A stretch of 64,000 nucleotides of DNA from Liolophura sinensis (GCF_032854445.1 NC_088295.1:29191385-29255384), one strand, 5' to 3'. Positions 21,791 through 33,837 are shown, counted from the first letter of the stretch. Notes: generated by a model not told the origin, from the sequence alone. Program-made: numbers and translations.

Positions 21791-24700
21791 TAATTACACT
21801 CATTACATATCATAATAACTTACCTGTCATAGCTCATCATAGAAAAAAGGTACGGAGCTAGTGGAAATCCAAGTTAAAGCAGTAAGTCAGTCACAGATAA
21901 TAGAAAACTATACACCTAGTTAACATTTTCACTTCTGACGAAGGTTCATTTTAACCCTTCAAGACAGTGCATTAACTATAACATTGAGCCACCATTGCAA
22001 ATGTTACAAGTAATTATTCTTGGACGACATAAATAGAAGTTTTAAAAAGCGCGAAGCATTGTTTAAGAAATATTATTGCCTCAAATTGTTGGAAAACATT
22101 CTGAGATCTGGTTTTAAAGAATTCAAATTCAAGCAATAACATTTTTGCATAACCTGATTTGTCATTTAGTTGTGCACCGATGTATATAGGCGGCTAAAAT
22201 TACGTGGTTGTTATATATTGTTCCTTCGTGAGTTTTTTTACCCCTAGGTACAACATGACACTGCCATCGGATTTGATTTCAGATTTTTTGCAAAATTGTA
22301 AAAGGATGCATTGTTTCTCAGACTTACTTTACAAGAGTGTGTCTTGTAGCTGTTTGTTTAGAACATGACAGGGCCAACAGAGAACGGTGGCGAGTTGGAC
22401 AGACGACATTGATTGACAGCCAGATCGATACGGCTTGATCGATCTTTTAACTTTTTCCCAGAGCTTGCTGAAGAATAAGTCTGTGGACAGCATGAGTCGT
22501 CTATCCCTGTTCTACGAAAACAGATCTTAGCCTTCCAAGGGAACGCCAAAGGAAAAAACTAAACATCAATCCAAATTCGACTTTTGGGTCTCATTCCCTT
22601 AGCGTTTAATTAATTGTTTAATTGTTGTCACTTGAAAAAAGTCTAGTCGAGCCTAAACACTGGTCATCCAATGTATACGGGTCGTGGTTTTAAAGAGCTG
22701 TTGTTGTTTATTTAGTGCAGGTCTTACCGAGTTGTCATGGTGCTTTGATCTGTGAACTGCAGCACGTTGTAATCAGTGTGTGTATAAAACTAGGATAAAA
22801 ATCTGACAGTCATGGCTATATCTGTTCTGTGATACGGGGTTGAGACAAATTTTCAGCTTTAGTTTGTTAGGAGGATTAACTAAGACTAGTTAAGTCATGG
22901 AGGAGGTGACGGTAATGGGTACTTCAGAAATTACTGGAAGAAGCGAATTTGACAAAACACACTGAGAATTTTATATTTTATGTTCATTATTGGATCACCA
23001 TAACGTAGAGAACATCAGAGGGTCTAGATGTCTGTGGGAAGTGTGTAAACATCCGTATATACCCCTGGGGATGTGTACTCATCATTGTGTTGTGGACCTT
23101 CATGAGGCTTATATCGGTCGCTATTGCAAATATCAGCGTCATATATTATGAGTATATATAGTGTTGTAGATTGGCAATATGAAATACTGATCAACGTTCG
23201 TTTATTGTTGGTGTTAAAACAATCACCAAAATTTCATGTAACTATATTTGAAAGGATTGAACACATATATTGGGAACCAGAAAAGCTGAATATCACAGTC
23301 ACACCATTTATATTAATATATTCCGCAAATGAGAATTATTCGTACATGAACGTGAATAAATCCTCACGTAAAGTATTTTGGCCTGACTTAATCAGCTGTT
23401 GTACGATGAGGGTATTTAATAATTAGTCTAATAATAAATAATAAATTGACACTTAAGGTTGCTTAAACCTTCGTATCACAGCAGTTTTCTTTTTTTCATT
23501 TTACAAGGGAGTAAATAAATTAACATAAACGATGTTAATAAATTGTATATAGATTACATGTTGAGACTTGCTCTTACATTTTTACTGAGTTAAATCTCAT
23601 AGTTGTCATAAAAACATAACAAGTATGTTACGGTAAACACCTGCTAGTACTGAGGTGGGGAAACAAATAGTGTGCAAAGCACGTTTAAGTGTTAAAATAA
23701 TATACGTGGCTTTTGAGGTTATTTTAAACAGAAGCAAACTTCGCCGAGTGGTCCACTGTGACAGTCGGGTGGTTCAAGGGAGTTTGGGAGCAGTGACATC
23801 ACGGACGGCTTGTTAATATGTGGTTTTAAGAAACTCTTTTCTCCGTCTTGAATGTTTCAGATGTATCGCCCTGCCCCATATCATAGTCTAGATGTGAAAA
23901 AATACCTTTGTCGCAAAAATTGTTAGAGTTATTTACTATGGATATTTATAAACGTAATGTTATTGAGTTTTTCACAAATTTTAATAAGTTGGGAAGTTTT
24001 ATTATATTGCTGAGCGGAAAAGTTAACATATCGGTGAATATACGATACCTTTAAAAGACTGAAAAGACTATTCTCCGATCTTAACATACGTAATGTCATA
24101 TTTGACTTTATTCATTCCGTCCGCCATGTTGGAATGTTATCATTTTGCTATTGCACTTGTCTGATCACATAACCATATCTGGGAAACCCTTGCGAATATG
24201 GTGGACATCACTTGTGCTGTTGAAGACTATGAAAACACCCGTATGGACAAAATGACTAGTGTTAATAAACGTTTCCAAGTATTATTATGTGCAAGACACA
24301 AGACTCTCATTTGCCCAATCACATGAAGTGGTTTGTGCAACGCTCATTTTCAAATTTTACGCTTTTCAGTTACAATTATTTTAAAAATGTCCTGTTAAAC
24401 TTTAAGCTGAAATTTTTATATCGGACAAAGATGTTAAAAACGAGGTGAAATTGGAGACAACGCCTTTGTTGTGTACACAATGCTGGCTTGGTTGTTTGGT
24501 AGACCAATGCAGAATGTGACACTCACATTTTGACGGTGATAATCAACAACACAAGTAGTGTTGCAGTGAAAAAAAAAACAAAACAAAACAAAAACAAAAT
24601 GATATTCCCGTTTCATAGTGAATAAAATTAATCTCTTGAATTATATTCAGTTGAAACAAGAAGTTCAGTTCAAGTTACATGTAGATATACTTGTAATTTA

Positions 24701-25210
24701 AGAAAAAGCAGTTAATTGTCTTATTATTGCCACACAGAGAAATAATTTTGTAATGTTAACTGGAACAAAATCTATTATGAAATTGGGGAGTTCTTTTAAT
24801 TATTTAATTAAGGATTAACGCCTAGAAAAGTTTTTTCATTGTATAGAGCTATACGCCAAAATATCATTTAGTCTTGAAAGGCACACGGAAGACAGTTAAA
24901 ACACTATGCTAAGTATATGTACGTGTTGTTCGTTGTGGCTAAGCGGCATAATTCCAGTCCGAACATCATATAAAACAGTTTATATAATCACACAATAAAA
25001 AGTAGCCATCGATCGCATAATAATTCTGCAGTGTCAAAGTATCGATGGTTAGAGTTAGCTCCCTTGTCTTACTTACAAACTTTTGTTGACGCAGACCAAT
25101 CGTGATTACAAAGTCAGTAAGCATTTTTATCATGGTTTTAGCATGATATGAACTAGAGTATTCGCGGTCTACACAACAGTGGTTCTCTCTTTCATTCTTC
25201 ACAATAACGC
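21791..25210. other. No recognised gene
   Basis: AT-rich. Contains an A-rich (CAAAA)-type run at 24569-24599 and a 100-codon plus-strand frame (23124-23426) without recognisable features. Nothing is supported as coding. Confidence 0.45.
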
Positions 25211-25214
25211 CTAG

Positions 25215-25312
25215 TCCGGAATCACAATCGTCAGCATTTCACCGATTACGTGTCACATTTTGTCTTATATCACACTGCCTTGGCCACTCTGGTTTACTTC
25301 TCTATGCGATCA
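25215..25312 (-). repeat. Unclassified interspersed repeat, fragment
   Basis: ATTTCACCGATTACGTGTCAC, then TATATCACACTGCC and TTTACTTCTCTATGCG correspond to ATTTCACCGGTTACGTGTGACC, CTATCACACTGTCG and TTTACTCTCTATGCCG at 21707-21783. Confidence 0.55.
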
Positions 25313-25441
25313 GTATTTATTGTATTTCATAAGCAAGAGAATACAACAAAATTAAGCACCATCTTTGTCACAACAGGAGGTCTTGATTAACCGAGAAATT
25401 AGACGTCCCTTTTTCACGAGAATCATTTCCCAAACAGTAGT

Positions 25442-25453
25442 AAAACAGAATGA
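25442..25453. repeat. Target-site duplication, left copy
   Basis: AAAACAGAATGA, identical to 25709-25720. It directly borders the SINE poly-T (poly-A on the element strand). Confidence 0.9.
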
Positions 25454-25708
25454 TTTTTTTTTTCTGGATTGGTGTTTTACGCCGTACTCAAGAATATTTC
25501 ACTTATACGACGGCGGCCAGCATTATGGTGGGTGGAAACTGGGCAGAGCCCGGGGGAAACCCACCACCATCCGCAGGTTGCTGACAGACCTTCTCACGTA
25601 CGGTCGCCAGCATGAGCTGGACTTGAACTCACAGCGACCGCATTGGTGAGAGACTCCTGGGTCATTACGCTGCGCTAGCGCTTTAACCGACTGAGCCACG
25701 GAGGCCCC
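25454..25708 (-). mobile_element. V-SINE-like element, full length with TSD
   Basis: The best SINE in the window. Read on minus, it starts GGGGCCTCCGTGGCTCAGTC, with box A TGGCTCAGTCGG and box B GAGTTCAAGTCC correctly spaced for a Pol III type 2 promoter. Then come the V-type core (GGGTTTCCCCCGGGCTCTGC) and the 3' segment GAGTACGGCGTAAAACACCA. It ends in a tail of ten A. A perfect 12-bp duplication flanks it, as expected of LINE-driven target-primed insertion. A clean duplication and intact boxes suggest a younger insertion than the others. The small reading frames here (VAQSV... type) are translations of the tRNA-like head. Confidence 0.95.
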
Positions 25709-25720
25709 AAAACAGAATGA
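25709..25720. repeat. Target-site duplication, right copy
   Basis: AAAACAGAATGA, identical to 25442-25453, at the 5' end of the SINE. Confidence 0.9.
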
Positions 25721-26164
25721 ATGAATGATTACATTTAAACGCCTGTAAGGCAATATTTCACCCATATTGTGGGGAATAACATAAAATGGCATCATGCATG
25801 GAAATAGTCATGTTTCAGGCTCTGGTCGTGTAAGTATATAGAAATTGTCTACAAGGAAAGGGTGAACGTCAAATAGAATCCTAAAATATATGATTAAAGT
25901 CGTCACACTCACTGAGAGACTATCCCTTTGGTACTTTCATTCCAATGTATTTTCTGGTCAATATGTATGTTTTTGTAACAAATAAGTGGTGTTTGAACAA
26001 TTTTGATACGGTTTAATTAGCATTTCTAAGAATGCTTCATAATTTTCATCTATTGGCATAAATGGCAACATTTATGAGTTGGTCAAAATTTTATTTTATT
26101 GAGCTTAAATATAAGCCCTAAAATCTTACTTCAAATTTTGACTTCAGCAAGAAATGGCTTGTAA

Positions 26165-26390
26165 AACTTAAGAAACATGGAGTAAGACCGTTTGATTGAA
26201 TAACCTTGACACACTAGTTTTTGCAATAATAACTTGTGACGTTGACTGAAATCGTCACTCAGCAAGCAGGATCTAATAAATGCTACAAGGCGAGATAAGT
26301 ACGCGCCATGTGCAGGAGTCTACGGTATATTGCTGTCCAAGTAAAGATAATTTACAATGTCAAAATTGAAACTATGTCTCTTGTGATGTC
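26165..26390 (+). repeat. Unclassified interspersed repeat, middle fragment
   Basis: AATAACCTTGACACACTAGT at 26199, then TGACGTTGACTGAAATCGTCAC and GATCTAATAAATGCT, match the 43340-43430 part of the fullest copy with modest divergence. The first and last thirds of that copy are missing. Confidence 0.6.
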
Positions 26391-27160
26391 TGCGAGAGAG
26401 AAAACCGTTGTGGTCTTTTTACAAATATAGGCCCAAATAAGATGTACCATCTGGAGAGTCTGTGGTTTCCTTTAAATCCAGCGAAGATGGGTTAAAATCT
26501 TTCAAAGCCTTTGCTGTACATGGACTGTTTAAAGTTAGCATATAATCAACATTCCGTTTAGTGAATGAAAAAAACCGGGCCTGGAGAGGCATTCCATCCA
26601 ACTTTACCACCTAGAATGATAAATTTGGGGGGGGGGGGGCAGGGGATGCAAGATTGACCATGGAATTATGTCGTGAGGATTAACTGGTAAACTGATTTGA
26701 AAGCCATTTACATGGCAATCGCTTAAAGCATGCAATTATGTTAAAATTGACTTGTCTGTAATTTCTAACCTTTTCGTCTTAAAACTACTGGCAATCTCAT
26801 TATAATCTATTTCCAATATGTTAGTTAAACTTAACAGTCTTTTGGACATTTTTTCGATTAACCGCGACTGTCGCGATGTTCCCAAGATGCCTGATGAAAC
26901 AACTTTCAAACTTTATCGAAAACGTGAAATGAAAACGGTTTTTATTTTTATTGAAACTTTGAACCTTTTTGCGAATAAGAAACAAAGCAGTAGCCCAAGT
27001 ATGCAAAGAAAATAATACATATGTTATGAAACCTGAAAATGACCTGAAAAGTACGTAAGTCTATCCCGACGATGGAACGAAGCAGACGATGGATATGACA
27101 TGAGATAATATCGAAATGTGGGATCTCCCGCAGTTGTGACTGTATGCATTCGAGGAATTG
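26391..27160. other. No recognised gene; poly-G run
   Basis: Contains an unbroken G run at about 26627-26639. No frame is supported. Confidence 0.5.
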
Positions 27161-27164
27161 GTAA

Positions 27165-27275
27165 CGATATAATTAAAGTAAAGAAGAGCAGCGACGACAA
27201 TGTGATGGCCAGCAAATGGTCATACGTAACCAGTAAAGCACGGCCTCTTGTCAGTTTACCTCAGTCAGGGATTTA
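27165..27275 (+). repeat. Unclassified interspersed repeat, fragment
   Basis: AAAGTAAAGAAGAGCAGCGACG, AATGTGATGGCCAGCAAATGG, CATACGTAACCAGTAAAGC and TCAGTTTACCTCAGTCAGGG line up with the reverse complement of 21665-21785. Confidence 0.6.
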
Positions 27276-27279
27276 TTGT

Positions 27280-28240
27280 TCTAATCTGCTCTAAATGCAT
27301 AAATAATAGCGATTTACACGCCCCCTAGCACCATGGATTAAGCAAAATTAGGTAAAAAATGCAGTGATATTAATTGCAATTTATTGGACGTATGCCAGCC
27401 GTTGTTGACCTCAGTTTAATTTCACCCACGCATGATACACCACGTAATACACCGCGTGACACACAGGGCGTTAATTATATTATATTGTACATCATGCACG
27501 CTTTCAAGCTGATGATATACTATGTTCATACTGTCAGACTTAAGTCAGCTATCTTAGCACTACACGTAACTATTATATATAACGTGGGACCAATGTCAGT
27601 GGTATTCATGATATGAACAAGTTACAGTCACGATTAAGTTCTAAAATCCTACTAGCAGTTTACACTCGTGAAATCCACTGTGGTTATCAGTTTTACTTGT
27701 GATTATAATAATGACAACATTTGTACTCAGATTTTATTTTACTTGTAATATTATAAACACACTAATTATTTTAGACTTTCATATATTGACGAAATTTGTA
27801 AGGCATGCATTACGTATCTACTTTACATTACGTGAGCATTACGTATCTATATTTCGATTGACGTTTTATGGCACCCCCACACATAAAAATGTACACACCC
27901 AGATGATATTCTGACACTACTATGAGGCAAGTCTGTGGAAGTAACGCTAACGACTTAAATTCCCGAGAAATACTTAAATTTTCATCAAATGGTTCTTAAG
28001 ATTTATCTAAGAATGGTTCAAGATTTTTGTTCAAGCTTCATCAAATTTTGCGTATGGTTCATGATGGTTTACTGCTATGACATATCCATATGTTGTGTCA
28101 AACATCGGGCGTTTCCATGTACAGGAAAGGTAAACAATTCCTTACCATCCTAAGTCATCATCAACGGCAAAATAGAGGAACCTTTGAATCTATATGAAAT
28201 TAGCTTACTAGGATATCTACTCCTATGTTCAGCATTTGCC
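27280..28240. other. No recognised gene
   Basis: AT-rich. The 14-base word GCATTACGTATCTA occurs twice near 27808 and 27838. Confidence 0.5.
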
Positions 28241-28249
28241 TTTCATAAG

Positions 28250-28498
28250 GTAGAAGTTTTCAAGGTACTTAAAATTTAGACTAATTACATACATATATAG
28301 GCCTAGGCATGCTTTCCTCTGTAGAAGTTTTCAATGTACTTAAGATTGCAGTCGTTTAATTTAGACAAAATACATACATATACAGGCCTAGGCATGTTTT
28401 CTTCTGTAAAAGTTTTCAAAGTACTTAAGATAACAGTCGTTTAATTTAGACAAAATACATACATATAAAAGCTAAGGCATGTTTTCTTCTGTAGAATC
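28250..28498. repeat. Tandem repeat, 85-bp unit, three copies
   Basis: Units begin GTAGAAGTTTTCAA at 28250 and 28321, GTAAAAGTTTTCAAA at 28406, and end at GTAGAATC at 28491. The last two are 85 bases. The first is 71 because it lacks 14 bases around GATTGCAGTCGTTT. Each carries ATACATACATATA and GCATGYTTTC. Confidence 0.9.
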
Positions 28499-28669
28499 TT
28501 AACTTTCATCACTGAAAACTCACAAATGCATCTTTCTTACGTGTTACTAGATTTATTTGCCATTATATATTTTCCTTACAATTTCCTACAATTTGGGAAC
28601 TGTTGTTTCAGGTTGTCTGGGAATTGGGTCTTGTCATACAAGTGGTACATACGAATGTCGTTAATGACG

Positions 28670-28890
28670 CTCTCTTTGCTTTGTATGATTGTGTTTATGT
28701 GTTAAATGTAATGACAATACAGCGTTTTGGGGCGATTCTGGTAAGTCAGAGCTGACATCACTGCATTTGTTTACCTCATTCTGCTTGTCATGATGCCAGG
28801 GTTTGAATAAGTTGCTACTACTCATTTACATGAACTCTGAAAATAAAACCCTATAACTGAGGTAAATTGACAGGAGGTCGGATTTTTTGA
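28670..28890 (-). repeat. Unclassified interspersed repeat, fragment
   Basis: TTTGTATGATTGTGTTTATG, CATCACTGCATTTGTTT, GTTGCTACTACTCATTTACATG and AATAAAACCCTATAACTGAGG occur in the same order as their counterparts in 21445-21710. Confidence 0.5.
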
Positions 28891-28894
28891 ATGA

Positions 28895-29540
28895 GAATCA
28901 AATCAGCATCAAAACAAACCATCAGTATTTCTTTATATAATTATCAATATTCGATTAAAAATGTTTATTATCTTATACATTATCAAGTATATATGATTTT
29001 GCAATGGTTTAGTTCCAGAGTACGTAGGATGGGGTAAGTTTAGTTCCATGTCAATTTTGAGTGAAATAAATATCAAAGATCGTGCATAAGGAGGCGTTTG
29101 CTTAGAGAACTATAAAATAGTAATGTCTCCATTACTTATCATTTTTTGATAATTCCATATTCCAAAGCACGGCATGAATTGTGCATCAAGGCAAAGGTTA
29201 GGATGTTTTAAAAGTCGAGATTATTTTGTGGATGATGTGCTAAGGACAGTGGATGAAGCGGGAAACCCAGGCCAAGCGATCACCGAGAATTTTTTGTTTT
29301 GCTAAATGTTCATAGTTGACTGAGACGAAGCGGTTCTATTGACTTAGAAAATGACAAGAGGAAGTTGTCAAGTTTGGGAAAAAAATCGGCCCGGGTCTAG
29401 TTGACATGTCTTCATTCTGTCTGTTAGTTCTTCTCGTTTTTCACCGGCAATCGCCCAGTTTTTTACCTCGAGACTTTTCAATAGAGCTCTGTGTTGAGAA
29501 CACTTGACCAAATAATTCCCCCTTAATCAGCGACGTGCTG
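28895..29540. other. No recognised gene
   Basis: AT-rich until about 29380, then richer as the promoter-like region is approached. Confidence 0.5.
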
Positions 29541-29559
29541 CGCGGCGAGAAGTGATTCA

Positions 29560-29580
29560 CCTCCCAGCATGCATTGCGAC
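29560..29580 (+). promoter_or_regulatory. ZNF143/Staf-type binding motif
   Basis: CCTCCCAGCATGCATTGCGAC fits the long, information-rich Staf/ZNF143 consensus YTCCCANNATGCMYYGCG at essentially every fixed position. In animals this site drives snRNA, tRNA-Sec and many mRNA promoters. It ends 18 bases before a TATA box. Confidence 0.6.
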
Positions 29581-29598
29581 TCATTAATTGCTGACCGG

Positions 29599-29607
29599 TA
29601 TAAATAG
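29599..29607 (+). promoter_or_regulatory. TATA box
   Basis: TATAAATAG is a consensus-quality TATA element, preceded by GACCGG. With the upstream Staf-type site it predicts a start near 29630 on the plus strand. Confidence 0.5.
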
Positions 29608-29641
29608 CTGAATATGTATAACCTATTAATCATATTCCTAT

Positions 29642-29878
29642 ATGCGTAAGACTTTCAGAGGTTGTCTTACTTGTAGCACGGACGTAAGAATTACGCAGTC
29701 GGATAAAAATAGCGATCTACTTTCAAGCGCCACGTTTTCTCCCCACGAGGCCATTGTTCTATCACATTTTATCATTTATTGTGTTATGTCTTTTTTTGGT
29801 TTCACAGTACGTTTTTTAGGGGGTTTCACAGTAGGCTCCATACTGATTCGTTGTTACGATATCTGCGTACCGCAATGA
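29642..29878 (+). CDS. Hypothetical 78-residue protein downstream of TATA/Staf site
   Basis: I do not recognise this protein. The ATG lies about 35-43 bases after the TATA box, so a 5' leader would be very short. The N-terminal half is polar, with a CLTC pair (residues 8-11). The C-terminal half is hydrophobic (about 42-70), which could be one or two membrane segments. Two nearly repeated GGTTTCACAGTA stretches in the DNA cause part of this hydrophobic run. There is no homology or codon-level evidence for translation. The main reason to list it is its position below a good promoter motif. The promoter could equally drive a non-coding transcript or a spliced exon. Confidence 0.2.
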   Translation: MRKTFRGCLTCSTDVRITQSDKNSDLLSSATFSPHEAIVLSHFIIYCVMSFFGFTVRFLGGFTVGSILIRCYDICVPQ

Positions 29879-29879
29879 T

Positions 29880-31735
29880 GTTATATCACAAGGAAAAAAG
29901 TATACTAGCTGGATATTAGTATGTATGCTATTTTTAGATCTCTCAACAGATGTCAGGTGTGCGGCATCAGCTGACCCACTGGTAAAACAGTGGGATGTCC
30001 ATTTCAGCCAGGTCTTTGACAAATCTGGCTCAGGCCAACTTTGACGTAGGCCAATCTCTTTGAAACCAAGACCTATCAAGACAACATGTTTTCTGATTTT
30101 GGCCTAACCTTTGAAACGAACGTGGAACGAAAAACTTTAAATGTTACAGTAATGAGTGAGTATAGATACATTGAGAGTGTGCCTGTCAAACATAAAGCAG
30201 TACATAAACTGTGCCAAGATTGTCATTTGCCTCTAAGCAGTTAACATTGTGTAGTTAATATATATTTTATAACGTTTTAACACCATGCTTTATTTGCTAT
30301 GTTGTAATAAACAGGAATGAGTATGGATTCTATTGGCCCTAGGCGTGTTACCCTGTCATGCCTAGTTTCTACTTTGCCTATTCTAGCCAGTGGAGTAATG
30401 CCTAGGGTTGTCAGTGATTTGATAAAATAAGTTGAGATTTCCTTAACATATAGATAAATCTCTTGTATTATTAAAATGAATGACACATCATATATCTATG
30501 CTATGTTTGGTCATTCAGTATAGTTATAACTTATCATAACTTTTTCCGTTGGATTTCTATTACCGATTTTGACTTCTCTGTTGGAAATTGGGTTCGCATT
30601 TGTCCGAATGAGGGTGTCATTTTAAATATGAGCCACGGAACTTGTGAAGTTGCGTAGAATTTCCAGCAAGAGTTGTTCCCCCTGTACTACTGTGTAATGT
30701 GCCGATGCTACTGCATTATGAGGTTATTCACTTATTTCACTGTCATTATCAGAAGACACATATTCAGATTCAGAGAATCACTGAATTAAAAATGTTGACA
30801 TTTCCACTATCTGATAAAATAGCTGAGTTATAGCCAGAAGAACCATTTATTGCAATTGTTCTCGTTTTCAAGTAAAAGTATTGAAATAATTATTTACAGT
30901 GTATGTCTTCTCATCTGTGGAGAATCAGTGAAACGGCAATAGCTGGGTAACAGCGTTATATAGTAGTTTATAGAATTACCCTTTCAATTTTGCTTGCAGG
31001 TCAAAGTTTCCATGATATCCACCCAGTGGTAACCTTGGTAACCTTTTGTATTCATGTCAAAGAAACTCAAGAAAAAGCTATTCGTATTTGATACGTTAGG
31101 GGAATACATTATAAACAAGTTTATCGGATAAAATCGGAAACATGATGATTGATATTATTTTCCTTAGGTAAAAGCTTTCAAACCACATAGCATTGACAAC
31201 GTGGAGAGGACAAAGAATGCGTTATCAGGGGAAATAACTCCACTGACTATATGTCCGTAAATATTACAGCTATGTGCTGTCTTTCCACAGAGAGAGCTAT
31301 TGCATCTATCGCTAGGTTTGTTTAACCATAGAAAGAAAGCGTGGTTTGATATTTTTGAAGACTGTTAAGGTTAACACATTGAACATGCTAGTTATTTGTT
31401 TCTATAATAACATATATTGAGACAAAATATTTTCACACAATTCGATATCAGCATAAGTCTTTGTATATTATTTATGATACTTGTCTCTTTAGATTATTGT
31501 TATGAAAATAATAACAAAAATACCAAAGTTATTTTCTAATTAGAATGAAAAGTTGCGTTGTCCGGTCTAAAAACTTGAACATTTTCAAACCTGCGTACGA
31601 GCTTCGGTTCAAAAAATCAACACTGAAAACTTTATTCCTCAGACCACAAACACCAAAGTAATGCAAATTGTCCATTTCTGATATACTGTGACATGACCTT
31701 GATTTCAAGGTAATTACAAACCAGGCAACAAAAAC
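29880..31735. other. No recognised gene
   Basis: AT-rich, with short frames only. At 29940-30080 there are small local inverted words (CCACTGG, CCAGG), but nothing of recognised function. Confidence 0.5.
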
Positions 31736-31740
31736 TACGG

Positions 31741-33547
31741 TATGATGTTAGAATAGGTGTCAGGGTGTTTGGATGTGCTGAAGGTGAGGCCAGGGGGGTC
31801 ATAGTATATGTTAGTTTAGGTGTCAGGGCGTTTGGATGTACTGACGGCGTGGTCAGGGGGTAATAGTGTATGCTAGTATAGGTGTCAGGGCGTTTGGATG
31901 TACTGACGGCGTGGTCAAGGGTAATATCGTATGTTAGTATAGGTGCCAGGGCGTTTGGATTTATGGACGGCTTGGTCAAGTGTAATGGCGTATGTTAGTA
32001 TAGGTGTCAGGGTGTTTGGATGTACTGACGACGTGGTCAGGGGGTAATAGCGTATGTTAGTATAGGTGACAGGGTGTTTGGATGTACGAACGGCGTAGTC
32101 AGGGGGTAATAGTGTATGTTAGTATGTTAGTATAGGTGCCAGGGCGTTTGGATATACGAACGGCTTGGTCAAGTGTAATGGCGTATGTTAGTATAGGTGT
32201 CAGGGTGTTTGGATGTACGAACGGCGTAGTCAGGGGGTAATAGCGTTTGTTAGCATAGGTGTCAGGGTGTTTGGATGGTCGGCGTGGTCAGGGCTTAATA
32301 GCGTATGTTAGTATAGATGTCAGGGGCTTTGGATGCACTGACGGCGTAGTCGGGGGTTATTACGTATGTTAGTAAAGGTGTCAGGGTGTTTTTGATGTAC
32401 TGACGGCGTGGTCAGGGTGAAATATCGTATGTTAGTATAAGTGTCAATGTGTTTGGATGTACTGACACCTTAGTCAGGGGGCAATAACATATGTTAGTAT
32501 AGCTATCGGAGCGGTTTGATGTACTGACGTCGTGGCCATGGGGTAATAGCCTATGTTAGTATATGTGTCAAGGCGTTTGGATGTACTGACGGTGTGGCCA
32601 GGAGGTAATAGCGTATGTTAGTATATGTGTCAGGGTGCTTGATGTACTGACGGCCTGATCAGGGGGTAATAGCGTATGTTAGTAAAGGTGCCAAGGCATT
32701 TGGATGTACTGACGGCCTTATCAGGGGGTAATAGCGTATGTTAGTATAGGTGTCAGGGTGTTTGGATGTACTGACGGCGTGGTCAGGGGGTAATAGCGTA
32801 TGTTAGTATAGGTGTCAGGGTGTTTGGATGTACTGACGGCGTGGTCAGGGGGTAATAGCGTATGTTAGTAAAGGTGTCAAGGCATTTGGATGTACTGACG
32901 GCCTTATCAGGGGGTAATAGCGTATGTTAGTATAGGTGTCAGGGTGTTTGGATGTACTGACGGCGTGGTCAGGGGGTAATAGCGTATGTTAGTATAGGTG
33001 TCAGGGTGTTTGGATGTACTGACGGCGTGGTCAGGGGGTAATAGCGTATGTTAGTAAAGGTGTCAAGGCATTTGGATGTACTGACGGCCTTATCAGGGGG
33101 TAATAGCGTATGTTAGTATAGGTGTCAGGGTGTTTGGATGTACTGACGGCGTGGTCAGGGGGTAATAGCGTTTGTTAGTATAGGTGTCAGGGTGTTTGGA
33201 TGTACTGACGGCGTGGTCAGGGGGTAATAGCGTATGTTAGTATAGGTGTCAGGGTGTTTGGATGTACTGACGGCGTGGTCAGGGGGTAATAGCGTATGTT
33301 AGTAAAGGTGTCAAGGCATTTGGATGTACTGACGGCCTTATCAGGGGGTAATAGCGTATGTTAGTATAGGTGTCAGGGTGTTTGGATGTACTGACGGCGT
33401 GGTCAGGGGGTAATAGCGTTTGTTAGTATAGGTGTCAGGGTGTTTGGATGTATTGACGGCGTGGTGAGTGGGTAATAGCGTATGTTAGTATAGGTGTCAG
33501 GGTGTTTGGATGTACTGACGGCGTGGTCAGCGGGTAATAGCGTATAT
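31741..33547. repeat. 62-bp satellite array with higher-order repeats
   Basis: About 29 head-to-tail copies of a 62-base monomer. In the right half, successive TAATAGCG positions are exactly 62 apart, for example 32729, 32791 and 32853. The monomer carries GTATGTTAGTATAGGTGTCA, GGGTGTTTGGATGTACTGAC and GGCGTGGTCAGGGGG. Copies at the left end are the most divergent and contain indels. Copies from about 32680 on are nearly identical. A variant monomer (TAAAGGTGTCAAGGCATTTG with GGCCTTATC) recurs at 32683, 32869 and 33055 (spacing 186, three monomers) and at 33303 (spacing 248, four monomers). The GCGTTTGTTAG variant recurs 248 bases apart. Reading frames through the array are by-products. Confidence 0.97.
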
Positions 33548-33549
33548 TA

Positions 33550-33835
33550 AGGAGCTTCACCGTCTGTCTGCTAAATCTCGTTAATGAAGCGGTGTTAATC
33601 TCCACCGTGGATCCTCCGGACAAATGTATGTAAGAGTTACATTGCCTCTGACAGAGAGAGCCACTTGTAAGTAAATATGGACAAAGCGTCCAGAATCTCT
33701 GGCGCTCTGCTTCATGATTGTCACCCGGTGCAAGAACGTATATCCATCGTATTGAATTAGATCGCCACGTTGGATTTATGAACAGTTGCAATTAAAGCGC
33801 AACTGAGATACATATTACATATATATATTGCTTGC
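33550..33835. other. Satellite right flank, no recognised gene
   Basis: An abrupt change to a moderately rich unique sequence. A minus-strand frame (33791-33435) starts here but mostly reads satellite. Confidence 0.5.
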
Positions 33836-33837
33836 AT

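Noticed and set aside
25640-25708. A real tRNA gene
   Set aside because: A and B boxes are present, but no cloverleaf with a proper anticodon arm and acceptor pairing is evident, and it is continuous with a SINE body, tail and target duplication.
31632-31979. 115-codon minus-strand frame with repeating TPSVHPN-type phrases
   Set aside because: It is a translation of the 62-bp satellite. The frame shifts from monomer to monomer and stops appear in one phase, so a repeat protein is not supported. The same holds for 33435-33791.
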